Of a stretch of 64,000 bases of DNA, positions 35,296 to 48,860 are shown piece by piece. A program made the position numbers and the translations under genes. The stretch lies in contig CM025856.1 in the NCBI GenBank assembly GCA_003952965.2, positions 6,850,203-6,914,202 of the forward strand, written 5' to 3'. The stretch is from Morella rubra. Lineage: Eukaryota > Streptophyta > Magnoliopsida > Fagales > Myricaceae. The notes under the pieces are model-generated. The model was given only the letters and a program-made list of their open reading frames with translations, was not told the origin of the DNA and did no database searches. Every line of letters starts with the position of its first letter. Positions within the stretch are counted from its first letter, which is position 1.

Positions 35296-36905
35296 GATTC
35301 TTCAATGAAGCAATAGACAATTACGGGGTTTTCTTGGTAGGCTGGAGAGAAGCAACGATTGCTTTTGATCTTGGGATATGGATGCTTGATCAGAATTCAT
35401 GTTCTAATACTATGTTGTTGTGTCGGAAAGCTTTGTAATTGGATTTTGGTCCCAAATTTGGAATGTGTCTGGCTTGTCTGTCCTGCAGTGTTGAATGATT
35501 TGCTTTCCTCCAAATCAAGTCCATTGTGAATAATAGCTGAAAATTCGAAGCTGACTGGCTGCAAAATGTTGTTTTTTGCAAAATATTTGACTATCATAAA
35601 GTTTCCTTGACTAGCAGGCACTAGCGTTTGGACCATCTATCACCAGTTCTTAACAATACTTCTACGGTCTACAGCTGGCTTTTTGTAATAAACATTGGAA
35701 TTGCCATTTCATGACATTCTTATGCTAACATGCGGCTTTTCTTTCATTATTGTCATCCATTTTCTGATGCGTGCTTTGAAATTGATGGAAGAGGAGTGTA
35801 CGTCTGTTAAATATGGAAAAGCAAAATGGTTAAAGTCGAAGTGTCCTGCAACAAGAGAAGCATGCCAAAGCTATGGCTTTTGGTATTCCAAAAGCTTATT
35901 TCCCGAAGCTGATGGGGGACCCGTGTTTTTCTTTCTAATCCCATGGACAAAGTATGTGTTGGGAAATAGACAGATATAAAAGTCGCAGAAGTGAATGAAA
36001 TCTTAGTAGCAACGATCAAGGCAGCTGGAAACTAAGAAAGCTTGCAGTGATGGTGCCCAAATTGGTAATTCCATTTGCTCCTAAGTGTTATCAAACAGCA
36101 GTAGGTACTGCTGCCCACAAGGATTCTTCAATGAAGCGACTATGCAATTACAGGGTTTTCTTGGTAGGCTGGCGAGAAGCAACGATTGCTTTTGATCTTG
36201 GGATATGGATGCTTGATCAGAATTCATGTTGTTGGGTCGGAAAGCTTTGTAATTGGATTTTGGTCCAAAATTTGGAATGTGTCTGGCTTATCTGTCCTGC
36301 AGTGTTGAATGATTTGCTTTCCTCCAAATCTCGACAAGTCCATTGTGAATAATAGGTGAAAATTCGAAGCTGACTGGCTGCAAAACGTTTTCAAAATATT
36401 TTAGCATAAAGTTTCCTTGACTAGCAGGCACTAGCGTTTGGACCGTCTATCACCAGTTCTTAACAATACTTCTACGGTCTACAGCTGGCTTTTTGTAATA
36501 AACATTGGAATTGCCATTTCATGACATTCTTATGCTAACATGAGGCTTTTCTTTCATTATTGTCATCCATTTTCTGATGCTTGCTTTGAAATTAATGGAA
36601 GAGGAGTGTACGTCTGTTAAATATCGAAAAGCTAAATGGTTAAAGTCGAAGTGTCCTGCAACAAGAGAAGCGTGCCAAATAGCTATGGCTTTTGGTATTC
36701 CAAAAGTATTATTTCCCGAAGCTCATGTGGGAGCCGTGTTTGTAATATCTACAAAGTATGTGTTGGGAAATAGACAGATATGAAAGGAGCCACACAGCAA
36801 TCAAGGAAGTGAATGAAATCTTAGTAGCCGACAACGATCAAGGCAGCTGGAAACTAAGAAAGCTTGCAGTAGATGGTGCCCACTTAATTGGTAATTCCAT
36901 GTCCA
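35267..36905 (+). repeat. Tandem duplication of the BTB gene 3' end (about 825 bp x 2)
   Basis: Unit 1 (about 35267-36090) and unit 2 (about 36091-36905) align throughout. Both begin with the last codons of the BTB gene (ACTGCTGCCCAC) and its 3' UTR, and both contain ATGGAAGAGGAGTGTACGTC and GGAAACTAAGAAAGCTTGCA. Unit 2 has several small indels relative to unit 1. Open frames in the units (from about 35695 and 36577) read MEEECTSVKY..KAKWLKSKCP but diverge between units after a few dozen codons, so I do not call them genes. Confidence 0.75.
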
Positions 36906-37396
36906 ACAAACCCTGCTCCTACCTGTCTTTAGATGTGCCCGTCCCCTAGTTTATTACGCCTTTTGCCTTTTCTCCTTTTTCTTTTTGCCCTCATGCTCTC
37001 TTCTGGGAAATAAAGAAAAAAGGAAGTTATTTAGATCACCTATATGCAGGAAAGCTGTTTCTATAGTACTCAATCAATGTAGTAAGAACCATATACTGTA
37101 TGATAAATCATAAGAACAAAAGGTCATAAGGAAAACATTTTCTTTCAAAATCACATAAATATTCGTAACTTTCTTAATCTAATGCTGTAAGCTTCGGACT
37201 AATAAGTTAATAAGCTATTATTGTCCAATATAATGTACGAATGAAGATTACAAAAAAACCACGTGCTATGAGTTAGTTGCCGTGCTATCGCTTTTGCTGA
37301 GACTTCGGGAGAGTACTTTCACATTCTGAATGAATCATTATGAAGGATAAGAAGACAAGAATTGCTTACTCCTCCGTTTTCCCACAATCAAGCAGG
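36906..37396. other. Convergent intergenic space
   Basis: This lies between the plus-strand BTB duplication and the 3' end of the minus-strand PMT gene and probably holds its 3' UTR. No exon was seen. Confidence 0.5.
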
Positions 37397-40300
37397 TCAC
37401 ATACGTTTTTCACATATCAAGAGCCTCCATCTTGAATGTGGACCCTCGCCAGTGTCGCGTAGCACTGGCACCCATCCCAAGGCAGACGCAATTTCTTTCA
37501 CTTCATCAATAACATCCACCGTGTCTTGTATATAAACACGCCCATCTGGTCTTAGCATCCGATCCATTTCTAGCATAATGGTTGAGGTACCACATTTGTT
37601 CCTGACACAAAAGATTTAGTCGAAAATTTGATTATACAACGATATAAGGTGACATTTGCATGAATGGAGACAGATGCGAAAGTGAGAAAGAGCTGAACTG
37701 GTACCTCTTTTTCTCAACGGAGAATAGACCATTTGCATGCAACAGGTCATACGTTCTTGGGTATGTGTCAAACGGCTCACACCTGGAAATGAAATTTTGA
37801 GCATCACTTCTTTTAAGTAATAATTTTAGTTACAGTTATAAGCAATGGGGAAAGTTAGCTTTTGTCACAGCTTTTTCAAACTATACACGGATAATCTTGC
37901 GTAGCTATCCAGTTACATTGAGAAACCGTAAACAATTCAATTCGAAAAGATTCGGTCTTAAAACTGGCTTTATCATCTTCCAAAGTTATCGAGTGTGCTT
38001 CAATTCTCATTTCCTCTCCTGCACTAACAGTCTAACACCATGAAATCCATAGAGCTCAATTTTCTCTTGGTGTTTACGTAGATTACATTGAGAAGGCTCT
38101 TCTTCCAACATTGCTGTGGTAGAGTTTATGTCTTACCATGAAAAGTATACATATTTTATTTGTTACCACAGTAACATTCATCATAATGGCCTTCTGAGAA
38201 TTGCATCCATGTTTTTCCTTTTTCTCCTCATAAGAAGAGGGGGATTTTTGACTAGTCTTAATCGCCATGATATGGTGAGGGTCAACAGAGTCCCAGTGTA
38301 AAAGCTATAGAACAAGCTCGCAAATAAACAAAAAGAAGCTGCAATCATGAAGCAGATAGCTGAATGCGGAAAGCACATACCAGTCATGCCTAACTCCTAT
38401 AAGCCCACGGTCATAGATAACAGGCAACGTATTGGGCCCACTGACAGGAACAACGTTCATAACCCAGCAATCAATCTGGAAATCATGCAAACCAGCTGCA
38501 AACCTGCCAAAGTCAAATTGCATTTAAATTCTCTCCAAGCATGTAGAAAACATAAAACTATCAGCAGCTTGAAACATCTATTTCTATGTAGAAGTGTGTC
38601 AAAGATATCGAGAGTTATGTAATGGCGTACCCTCCATATCCAGCTCTCATGTCCATCACATTTCTTAGTTTAAGCCCTTTCCAGCGGAATACACGAACAT
38701 AACCATCTATTATCTCGTTCCAAAATTTAGACTCTGCCTTGTATATATCCTTTCTGGATTTGTAGGCATCCATTTCTATGCTCTGGAGCCTGTCTGGTGG
38801 ATAGTGAAGGCGTGCAGGCCACGTAGTTACATTAGCTCCATATCCATTCTCTGGCAATGGGGTGACGCATGCCTTCAGACCAACGTACCTGCCAAAAATA
38901 CTCCAATTGTCAAGGCTGTTGTAATTTACTTTGACTCAATCTGACTATCAGAATGCAGATTTTGGGTACTCATGTTCCTACTTTATTTATTTTAAATGCT
39001 ATTGGACAACTTTACTACTGGAGTCCTTTTTTCCCCACTTTTCCTTATAGGTTCATGATGTTCATTCCCCTGCTGCATTTGTTTCGCTTAATTTTCCCTA
39101 CAGTCAAATTTCCCATAAACAAAGAAAAGAAGACAAACAGAATAAAATAATGTTTCATTCCCTACAACTCAACTCAACTAAAGAAGGGCTAAATTGGACT
39201 ATCCATGAGGCCAAAATGTGGACAATATTACGAATTAACACATCAAGGCTTTGCTACATGTTTATGTTTTCGCTCCATCGAAAACAGATTCTCACATAAC
39301 GTTTAAGAGATCAACTTTGTAAAGACCATAATAGTGTCACAGGTCATGCACCGAAGAGAATCATAACTGATCTGGATTGACATACAAAAATCTGTGTCTT
39401 GTATGCTGTGTGGCAAAACAAAGTAAACTCCAAGGAGTGAAGTAGTTCATACCAAACACTGTCTGGATCATCATTAGAATCACATAATGGAGGTTGCACT
39501 CTACTATCACGATTAAGATAGCAGCCGTTGTTCAAAGGTTTTTTCCATATAGCAATATATCCTTTCTTCTTTACTAGTTCCCAACAAATGCGAGTTGCCA
39601 GGTCCACCACTTCTGTAGATAAATTAGCCCAAAGGTGAATACGCGCGATTCAAAGACAGTGACAAACTTCTCAGCTCCAAAGGTAGATGAGAATGGTTCT
39701 AATAAAATAGAAATCACCAGAACAGAGGGTTTTTTTTTTGGGGGGGTTTGTGAGGGAAGGAGGATACTCTTGGATGTCAATATCAATTTGGGAATGACAT
39801 TAAAAAGCCTGTAAAAGTGTAGACTAACACTGTAGTAGTTGACAGCTATTGTTTTTAAAGATAACGGATATTCAAAATAACATTGTCATGATGAGCTACC
39901 TCCCCATTGTCCTTGGAGGTTCTCTTGGTCTTTATGAACAGGCTCTCCTGCCCACACAAAGTATCCTCCAGCCCTTAGCATCCTATTGGCCTCAAGAAGC
40001 AGCTTTCCATCTCCATCACAAGCAACCAAGAAATGGACAATCAGTTTCAACGAGCTTTAGCCAACAAGTATCAAATACATTTACAACCTTTTTTCCTTTT
40101 ATTTTCTTCCATTCGTTTTGAAGAGAAATGATGAAACTTCTGCAATAATCGCATCAGATGTACCCTAGAGACTTCATAAAGTATACAGAATAATGGTCTG
40201 GTAGTTTATAATTATGCAGAAACATGTTCAAGATGTATACTAGAGCGTCTTGAGACTGAAAATCTGAAAAGAGCAACTTCTAAGATATTAGAGGCCAAAA

Positions 40301-40469
40301 AAGGTTTTAATGCTATATATGCAGAGGGAAAAGGGAGTACCATCAAGGGTCCAATTCACTCCACATTCTAAACAATGGATGAAGTCAAAAGCCTGGCTTG
40401 GATACAACAGACGATGTGTAGCAAATGTTGCTATCATGGCAGGCACACCGCGCTCTAAAGCAAACTGAA
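37397..40469 (-). CDS. PMT10/11-like methyltransferase, 3' part (end of exon 3 to exon 9)
   Basis: Exons in transcript order: E3 (3' end) 40469-40341, E4 40010-39900, E5 39612-39453, E6 38888-38631, E7 38503-38381, E8 37782-37705, E9 37601-37397 (stop TGA). All phases fit. Landmarks: [11 protein letters not shown] in E3; [20 protein letters not shown] in E4; [19 protein letters not shown] in E5; [12 protein letters not shown] in E6; [20 protein letters not shown] in E7; [20 protein letters not shown] in E8; [20 protein letters not shown] in E9. This is the SAM-dependent methyltransferase fold of the plant PMT (DUF248) family, Golgi type II proteins linked to pectin/cell wall methylation; the substrate of this member is not known. 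The part upstream of 40469 is replaced by an N run and an inserted contig; its 5' continuation is at 57433-59778. Confidence 0.85.
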
Positions 40470-40568
40470 NNNNNNNNNNNNNNNNNNNNNNNNNNNNNNN
40501 NNNNNNNNNNNNNNNNNNNNNNNNNNNNNNNNNNNNNNNNNNNNNNNNNNNNNNNNNNNNNNNNNNNN
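40470..40568. other. Assembly gap (N run, 99 bases)
   Basis: Unknown bases. The left flank stops inside PMT exon 3; the right flank begins inside another copy of exon 8. The two sides are therefore not neighbours in a normal gene. Confidence 0.99.
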
Positions 40569-42663
40569 CATTTGCATGCAACAGGTCATACGTTCTTGGG
40601 TATGTGTCAAACGGCTCACACCTGGAAATGAAATTTTGAGCATCACTTCTTTAAGTAAGAATTTTAGTTACAGTTATAAGCAATGGGGAAAGTTAGCTTT
40701 TGTCACAGCTTTTTCAAACTATACACGGATAATCTTGCGTAGCTATCCAGTTACATTGAGAAACCGTAAACAATTCAATTCGAAAAGATTTGGTCTTAAA
40801 ACTGGCTTTATCATCTGCCAAAGTTATCTAGTGTGCTTCAATTCTCCAATTCTCATTTCCTCTCTGCACTAACACCATGAAATCCATAGAGCTCAATTTT
40901 CTCTTGGTGTTTACGTAGATTACATTGAGAAGGCTCTTCTTCCAACATGGTTGTGGTAGAGTTTATGTCTTACCATGAAAAGTATACATATTTTATTTGT
41001 TACCACAGTAACATTCATCATTATGGCCTCTTGAGAACTGCATCCATGTTTTTCCTTTTTCTCCTCACAAGAAGAGGGGGATTTTTGACTAGTCTTAATC
41101 ACCATGATATGGTGAGGGTCAACAGAGTCCCAGTGTAAAAGCTATAGAACAAGCTCGCAAATAAACAAAAGAAGCTGCAATCATGAAGCAGATAGCTGAA
41201 TGCGGAAAGCACATACCAGTCATGCCTAACTCCTATAAGCCCACGGTCATAGATAACAGGCAACGTATTGGGCCCACTGACAGGAACAACGTTCATAACC
41301 CAGCAATCAATCTGGAAATCATGCAAACCTGCTGCAAACCTGCCAAAGTCAAATTGCATTTAAATTCTCTCCAAGCATGTAGAAAACATAAAACTATCAG
41401 CAGCTCGAAACATCTATTTCTATGTAGAAGTGTGTCAAAGATATCAAGAGTTATGTAATGGCGTACCCTCCATATCCAGCTGTCATGTCCATCACATTTC
41501 TTAGTTTAAGCCCTTTCCAGCGGAATACACGAACATAAGCGTCTATTATCTCGTTCCAATATTTAGACTCTGCCTTGTATATCTCCTTTCTGGATTTGTA
41601 GGCATCCATTTCTATGCTCTGGAGCCTGTCTGGTGGATAGTGAAGGCGTGCAGGCCACGTAGTTACATTAGCTCCATATCCATTCTCTGGCAATGGGGTG
41701 ACACATGCCTTCAAACCAATGTACCTGCCGAAAATACTCCAATTGTCAAGGTTATTGTAATTTACTTTGACTCAATCTTCTCCTGCACAACAAGTTAAGC
41801 CTTTACTTAGCTTTTGCGGTCTATCAAAGTTACTGGGCACACTGTATGTGCAATAAAGCAACCAGATCTACTGGCAAAAATTTACATGCAGAAGTTCAAC
41901 CAAGATACTTCATTTTATATCTTTCAACAGTGTTACTAAAAATGAAAACCTCACTGTTTCTGGCCGAAGTTCTTGCCGGTTTAAAGAGGCATCTGACTAT
42001 CAGAATGCAGATTTTGGGTACTCATGTTCCTACTTTATCTATTTTAAATGCTATTGGACAACTTTACTACTGGAGTCCTTTTTCCCCACTTTTCCTTGAT
42101 AGGTCCATGATGTACATTCCCCTGCTGCATTCGTTTCCCTTAATTTTCCCTACAGTCAAATTGCCCATAAACAAAGAAAAGAAGACAAACAGAATAAATA
42201 ATGTTTCATTCCCTACAACTCAACTCAACTAAAGACGGGCTAAATTGGACTATCCATGAGGCCAAAATGTGGACAATATTACGAATTAACACATTAAGGC
42301 TTTGCCACATGTTTATGTTTTCGCTCCAATGAAAACAGATTCTCTCGTAACTTTTAAGAGATCAACTTTGTAAAGACTATAATAGCGTCACAGGTCATGC
42401 ACCGAAGAGAATCATAATTGATCTGGATTGACATGCAAAAACCTGTGTATTGTATGCTGTGCAACTAAAGAAAGTAAACTCCAAGGAGTGAAGTAGTTCA
42501 TACCAAACATTGTCTGGATCATCATTAGAATCACATAATGGAGGTTGCACTCTACTATCACGATTAAGATAGCAGCCGTTGTTCAAAGGTTTTTTCCATA
42601 TAGCAATATATCCTTTCTTCTTTACTAGTTCCCAACAAATGCGAGTTGCGAGGTCCACCACTT
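40569..42663 (-). pseudogene. PMT-like duplicate: exons 5, 6, 7 and part of 8
   Basis: Exons: E5 42663-42504, E6 41724-41467, E7 41339-41217, E8 40621-40569 (cut by the gap). Lengths match the primary copy (160, 258, 123). Small protein differences exist (for example [20 protein letters not shown] and [10 protein letters not shown] against [20 protein letters not shown] and [10 protein letters not shown]). It has no exons 1-4 of its own. It follows the E1-E7 copy in transcript order, so a transcript through the inserted piece would contain E1-E7 then E5-E8 again. It is either a true internal tandem duplication or unresolved haplotype sequence. Confidence 0.75.
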
Positions 42664-42969
42664 CTGTAGATAAATTAGCCCAAAGGTGAATAAGCACAAT
42701 TCAAAGACAGTGACAAACTCTCAGCTCCAAAGGTAGATGAGAATGGTTCTAATAAAATAGACCACAGTAACATTCATCAGGCCTTTGAGAATTGCATCCA
42801 TGTTTTTCCCTTTTCTCCTCAAAGAAGAGGGGGATTTTTGACTAGTCTTAATCGCCATGATATGGTGAGGGTCAACAGAGTCCCAGTGTAAATGCTATAG
42901 AACAAGCTCGCAAATAAACAAAAGAAGCTGCAATCATGAAGCAGATAGCTGAATGCGGAAAGCCCATAC

Positions 42970-45900
42970 CAGTCATGCCTAACTCCTATAAGCCCACGGT
43001 CATAGATAACAGGCAACGTATTGGGCCCAGACAGGAACAACGTTCATAACCCAGCAATCAATCTGGAAATCATGCAAACCAGCTGCAAACCTGCCAAAGT
43101 CAAATTGCATTTAAATTCTCTCCAAGCATGTAGAAAACATAAAACTATCAGCAGCTTGAAACATCTATTTCTATGTAGAAGTGTGTCAAAGATATCAGAG
43201 TTATGTAATGGCGTACCCTCCATATCCAGCTCTCATGTCCATCACATTTCTTAGTTTAAGCCCTTTCCAGCGGAATACACGAACATAACCATCTATTATC
43301 TCGTTCCAAAATTTAGACTCTGCCTTGTATATATCCTTTCTGGATTTGTAGGCATCCATTTCTATGCTCTGGAGCCTGTCTGGTGGATAGTGAAGGCGTG
43401 CAGGCCACGTAGTTACATTAGCTCCATATCCATTCTCTGGCAATGGGGTGACGCATGCCTTCAGACCAACGTACCTGCCAAAAATACTCCAATTGTCAAG
43501 GCTGTTGTAATTTACTTTGACTCAATCTGACTATCAGAATGCAGATTTTGGGTACTCATGTTCCTACTTTATTTATTTTAAATGCTATTGGACAACTTTA
43601 CCACTGGAGTCCTTTTTTCCCCACTTTTCCTTATAGGTCATGATGTTCATTCCCCTGCTGCATTTGTTTCGCTTAATTTTCCCTACAGTCAAATTTCCCA
43701 TAAACAAAGAAAAGAAGACAAACAGAATAAAATAATGTTTCATTCCCTACAACTCAACTCAACTAAAGAAGGGCTAAATTGGACTATCCATGAGGCCAAA
43801 ATGTGGACAATATTACGAATTAACACATCAAGGCTTTGCTACATGTTTATGTTTTCGCTCCATGAAAACAGATTCTCTAACGTTTAAGAGATCAACTTTG
43901 TAAAGACCATAATAGTGTCACAGGTCATGCACCGAAGAGAATCATAATGATCTGGATTGACATACAAAAATCTGTGTCTTGTATGCTGTGCAAAACAAAG
44001 TAAACTCCAAGGAGTGAAGTAGTTCATACCAAACACTGTCTGGATCATCATTAGAATCACATAATGGAGGTTGCACTCTACTATCACGATTAAGATAGCA
44101 GCCGTTGTTCAAAGGTTTTTTCCATATAGCAATATATCCTTTCTTCTTTACTAGTTCCCAACAAATGCGAGTTGCCAGGTCCACCACTTCTGTAGATAAA
44201 TTAGCCCAAAGGTGAATACTTCAAAGACAGTGACAAACTCTCAGCTCCAAAGGTAGATGAGAATGGTGCTAATAAAATAGAAATCACCAGAACAGAGGGT
44301 TTTTTTTTTGGGGGGGTTTTGTGAGGGAAGGAGGATACTCTTGGATGTCAATATCAATTTAGGGAATGACATTAAAAAGCCTGTAAAAGTGTAGACTAAC
44401 ACTGTAGTAATTGACAGCTATTGTTTTTAAAGATAACGGATATTCAAATAACATTGTCATGATGAGCTACCTCCCCATTGTCCTTGGAGGTTCTCTTGGT
44501 CTTTATGAACAGGCTCTCCTGCCCACACAAAGTATCCTCCAGCCCTTAGCATCCTATTGGCCTCAAGAAGCAGCTTTCCATCTCCATCACAAGCAACCAA
44601 GAAATGGACAATCAGTTTCAACGAGCTTTAGCCAACAAGTATCAAATACATTTACAACCTTTTTTCCTTTTATTTTCTTCCATTCGTTTTGAAGAGAAAT
44701 GATGAAACTTCTGCAATAATCGCATCAGATGTACCCTAGAGACTTCATAAAGAATACAGAATAATGGTCTGGTAGTTTATAATTACGCAGAAACATGTTC
44801 AAGATGTATACTAGAGCGTCTTGAGACTGAAAATCTGAAAAGAGCAACTTCTAAGATATTAGAGGCCAAAAAAGGTTTTAATGCTATATATGCAGAGGGA
44901 AAAGGGAATACCATCAAGGGTCCAATTCACTCCACATTCTAAACAATGGATGAAGTCAAAAGCCTGGCTTGGATACAACAGACGATGTGTAGCAAATGTT
45001 GCTATCATGGCAGGCACACCGCGCTCTAAAGCAAACTGAATCTGGTTCTCATGAACATCATTTCGTGCCATTGACAGGGTAGTCACATTACGCTGCATCA
45101 ACAAGGCACCAACATCTGCTACTCCACTACCAATGTCTAAGGCTATTCTGGTCTTTTGCCCAAAAGCAATCTCAGGAGCCATCTGTCCATTCAATGAAAA
45201 GGTAGAATCGCTGTGTGCAGATGAAAACCAAAACATGATAATCATTACAGAAGAGACTAACCTTAGAAATCAGATTCAAGTGTTTATCTGTCCTTCCACC
45301 ACCCAAGAAAACGAACTTGTCATTATTTATTGATGTCCATTTCTGGCCACCTTTATCCCCGACGAATTCTGCACGGGGTACATTACTCAACCACACCTGC
45401 AATTATATCTCGTACTTAGCCAAGAGAAAGGATGAAAAGAGACCCCTCTAAAGCTTATACCAGACAAAGCACCGATGTGGTGCAGACTGAAAACAAGAGA
45501 ATGTTCCAATAGAATGAGTTGTAAAATTTAGGAAGCCACAAGTTAACTGGATTTCAGCCTATGCCAACTTGATAATTAAAAAGCATACTCAGGAGGAGCC
45601 TAAATTATTTTCTATCAGAAATTTCCAGGTCCTAAACACATAACTATATTTTTAGAAAGTCTGCACATCCAGCTTTGAGAGATCTGAGAATAGCACGTAT
45701 AAAGGTGAAAAATAAACATTATACGGTCAAACACGCGGAGCTGTTTTCACAATTAAGCATCATCTAGGACAAGCCCTTCCTCTTGCATGGCGTGCCAGCA
45801 TTCCTACAGAACTTCCTTATTCCTTTGTCTAAAGGTTGTGCTTAAAATAACCAAAAGATACAAAAATTAAGAAAAATTATCTAAATACTTAGAAAAACAT

Positions 45901-47543
45901 AAAATATTAGAATATTAAAAAAATGAAAATTATTTTGAGACTAGCCACCCTGGTGAGGTGGCACTGCTCCAGTGGGGTCTCCCTCTAGGCACAACCCTAA
46001 GAGATGGCGCACTTTTGGCTACTTTGGGTGGCCCCAATTTTTAAAACTTTTTGTAAATTAATTTTTGCTTTTTTATTTTATTGAATCTCCAAAAATATTT
46101 TTTTAAAATTTCTTCCATTTCTTGTTTTAATAAATATTTTGAATACTTTTTTATTTTAATTTTCTATAGTTGTAAGTTTTTTGTTTGTTGTTAATATTAT
46201 TATTTTTAATTATTTTTGTAATACTTTATACTTTTTTATTTTAGTAAATGTTTCGATTTTTTTAACTATTTTAATATTTTATATAATTTTGAAAATTATT
46301 ATATTTTCTGAATATTTTTAGATTTTTATTTTGATAATTTTTTAATTTCAATTGTAATCTATAGAAATTAATTAGTTTTGAGAATTTTTTTTATATGTGT
46401 TATACGACTTCCCCAATTTTTTAATTTTTATTTTAATTTATGTTGACGAATATTTTTATATTATTTTCATCTAAACGAATAATGCAAGACCAAATAATAA
46501 TTTTTAGGGTTAAATATATTTTGTTCTTCTTATCTTTAGAGTTATTTACACTTTACACCCCGATATATTATTTTTGACACATTAACCATTAACTTATACA
46601 TTTTTTCACTTTAGACCCCACACTCAAATTGCTCTTTAATTTAGAAGATTCGTCAAAAGCCCTCTTATCTTTTAACATTTTTATCTTTAATGTACACATT
46701 GCACCCCACGTTTTGACTCTGTCTAAATTAACCAATCGTCTAAAGTAAAAAAATGTGTAAGTTAAAGAATTCAATATGTCAAAAATAATACATCAGAATG
46801 TAAAGTATAAATGAACCCAAAGACGAGGGGCGAAACGTATTTCACCCTAATTTTTATCAATGCTAACCCCGTGGAAATAAAAGCAAACATTTTCTAAATC
46901 AAACTACCTCGTCTCGGCTCCTTGGCCACGGGATTCGAACCTGATACCGCTCCGGCCTCGGTACGACGCAATCCAACCCCTTCCCTTCCTCCGGACAATG
47001 CCGCTCGTACTTCTCTACACTGTCACCCAAATTCAGCCGCCTAATCTCATCCACGTTGTCCAAACACGGTACATAGTCACGCATACTCTGGTCACACACC
47101 TCATACTTCTCAACCTTAACACTGCCACCACCGCCAACCTTCTCCTCCTCTGTCGCAGCGGCCCAACGCTTCAACTCGTCATCCGTGATACTCTCATCTA
47201 TCTCTCCAACCTCGAAGTCCAGCGTCATCGCTCCCGTCTCGTCTACTATCCCCATCCTGATCAATATGTCCACCGGCGGCGGCGGCGGAGAAGGCGGAGG
47301 AAGAGGAGGCGGAGACGGCGGCAAAGACGTTTCTGTGGCGAGAGACAGCGGAGGAGGATTAGAAGGAGGCGGCGTCGTTCTGGTCAGAGGCGGGAGTGAG
47401 GAGAAGATCAGGGAAGGGTAACCGGCAGAGAAACGGTCAAAGAGGAAGAAAAGGGAGAGGGAGAGAAGAGCAAAGGCGGTAATTTTGACGAAAGTCGGGC
47501 TCCTAACAGCCTCGCTCAGGTTAGCCATGGCGATGGGTTTCAT
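42970..47543 (-). CDS. PMT10/11-like methyltransferase, second copy (exons 1-7)
   Basis: Exons: E1 47543-46908, E2 45396-45262, E3 45182-44912, E4 44581-44471, E5 44189-44030, E6 43474-43217, E7 43090-42970. E1 encodes a cytosolic start ([16 protein letters not shown]), a signal-anchor helix ([17 protein letters not shown], about residues 19-35), a long Pro-rich stem (about 50-95) and the start of the luminal domain ([20 protein letters not shown]). E3 holds the SAM-binding motif [15 protein letters not shown] and [15 protein letters not shown]. Exons 1-6 are intact and in phase. E7 is 121 nt instead of 123: CT is missing near 43028, which shifts the frame. Exons 8 and 9 do not follow; instead E5-E8 repeat. 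This copy lies between two gaps and is probably the other haplotype of the gene at 37397-40469 plus 57433-59778. Confidence 0.8.
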
Positions 47544-48860
47544 GAGGAGCTAATTGCTTGTTTCTCGTGAAGACGCGGGATAATTGAAACGGACATGGAG
47601 AGAAGCATGAGTACTAGGCTGTGTCAACTGTTTCGACTGAATATATTTTCACGCAGAATATTTTCAAAAAATATGTGTCCGTTAGCAGCTGAACAAAAAA
47701 AGAGTCAAAGAAGAATTAGAGAAAATAACGTGTATAAGACTGAAAATAACTTACCATGACTATCTTTTTTCTATTATAGTGTACTATTTTTTCTCATATA
47801 TATGTTATTTACTATTTTTTTCTATTATCCTGACAAAAGAAACTTATTTTACAGGTGATTATTTTTTCTTTATTCTATAGCAACATATATAGGCTATCTA
47901 CTTTTTTTATCTCAACCAAATACTGTAGGTTTATTTTCAAAGAATTAGTCAAATATTGAAACTTATTTTATTTTCCTGCAAATATTTTCTCATTTCCTTT
48001 CTTGTTTTGAAAAGAGTTATAGTTTTGGTTTTGATTTTTTATTCCAATTTCAAAATTTAAAATTTAAGGGGTTATATTTTTTATTTTGGTTTTAATTTGT
48101 TATTCATATTTTTAAAATTTAAGATTTAAAATTTTTTTTGTTGTAAGTGATTGTTTGGTGGATTAACATTAGAATGATTTATATTTCATTAAATTAAATA
48201 ATATTATTTTATAGTTATATAATATTCAATATATTTAATTCAAAAAAATAAGTAAAAAATAGCTTCATAAATATAAAAATTATAAAATTAGATAAAATAT
48301 CAAACTAATAAAAAATATTTATAAAAATAAAAAAGACCCAACATAAAAATCGTGCAAATTTTATAAAACAAATAAATTTTACATTACCTTATTTGTTTTC
48401 TTGAAAATTTCATAACATGTTATTTTTTCTTTTTCTTTTTTTTTTACTAAGAATGTTAATATCTGCTTGCTTTATCCTTTTTCTTTAGCAAGATTGTTAA
48501 TATTTTCTTCCAAAGAAGCTTTGCCAACTTTAAGTAAGTGAAATATTTAAAAAATCTGAGAAAATTAGAGTTTTTATTCAGTTTTGTAATAAAATATAAT
48601 TTTATAGGAGTTAGTGTAAAAGTGAAGAGATATAAGTAAAATTTTATGGGAGTTGGTGAAAATGTGAAAAAAGAAATGATTTGAATGAATTTTTTATATT
48701 TATTGTAATAAAAAGAGATGATTTGACGGGAGAAAAATATTATTTGAAGTTATTTTATTTGATAAAAATTTTGATTTAGTTGTGTTTGCAGACTAAAATT
48801 TTAAAATATTGAAAAATTTTATGAAAGATCGGTGTTTTGCAAACGCGTCCTTATAGCAAG
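47544..48860. other. Upstream region of PMT copy A
   Basis: AT-rich, no exon. It is nearly identical to 59779-61095. It contains the PMT promoter close to 47544 and, further out, decayed MITE-like AT-rich DNA (about 48540-48830) resembling 54650-54840. Confidence 0.5.

Noticed and set aside
35695..36783. Frames with MEEECTSVKY in both tandem units as a small gene
   Set aside because: They begin inside duplicated 3' UTR-like DNA and diverge by frameshift between the units.
46500..46800. Possible gene in the AT-rich PMT intron 1
   Set aside because: The phrases (TTTACACTTTACACCCC and TTTCACTTTAGACCCC) are those of a dispersed non-coding repeat, and the two alleles differ by indels here.
46998..47399. 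133-codon Arg-rich frame on the plus strand (also 59233-59634)
   Set aside because: It is antisense to PMT exon 1; the Arg run is the complement of the Pro-rich stem.
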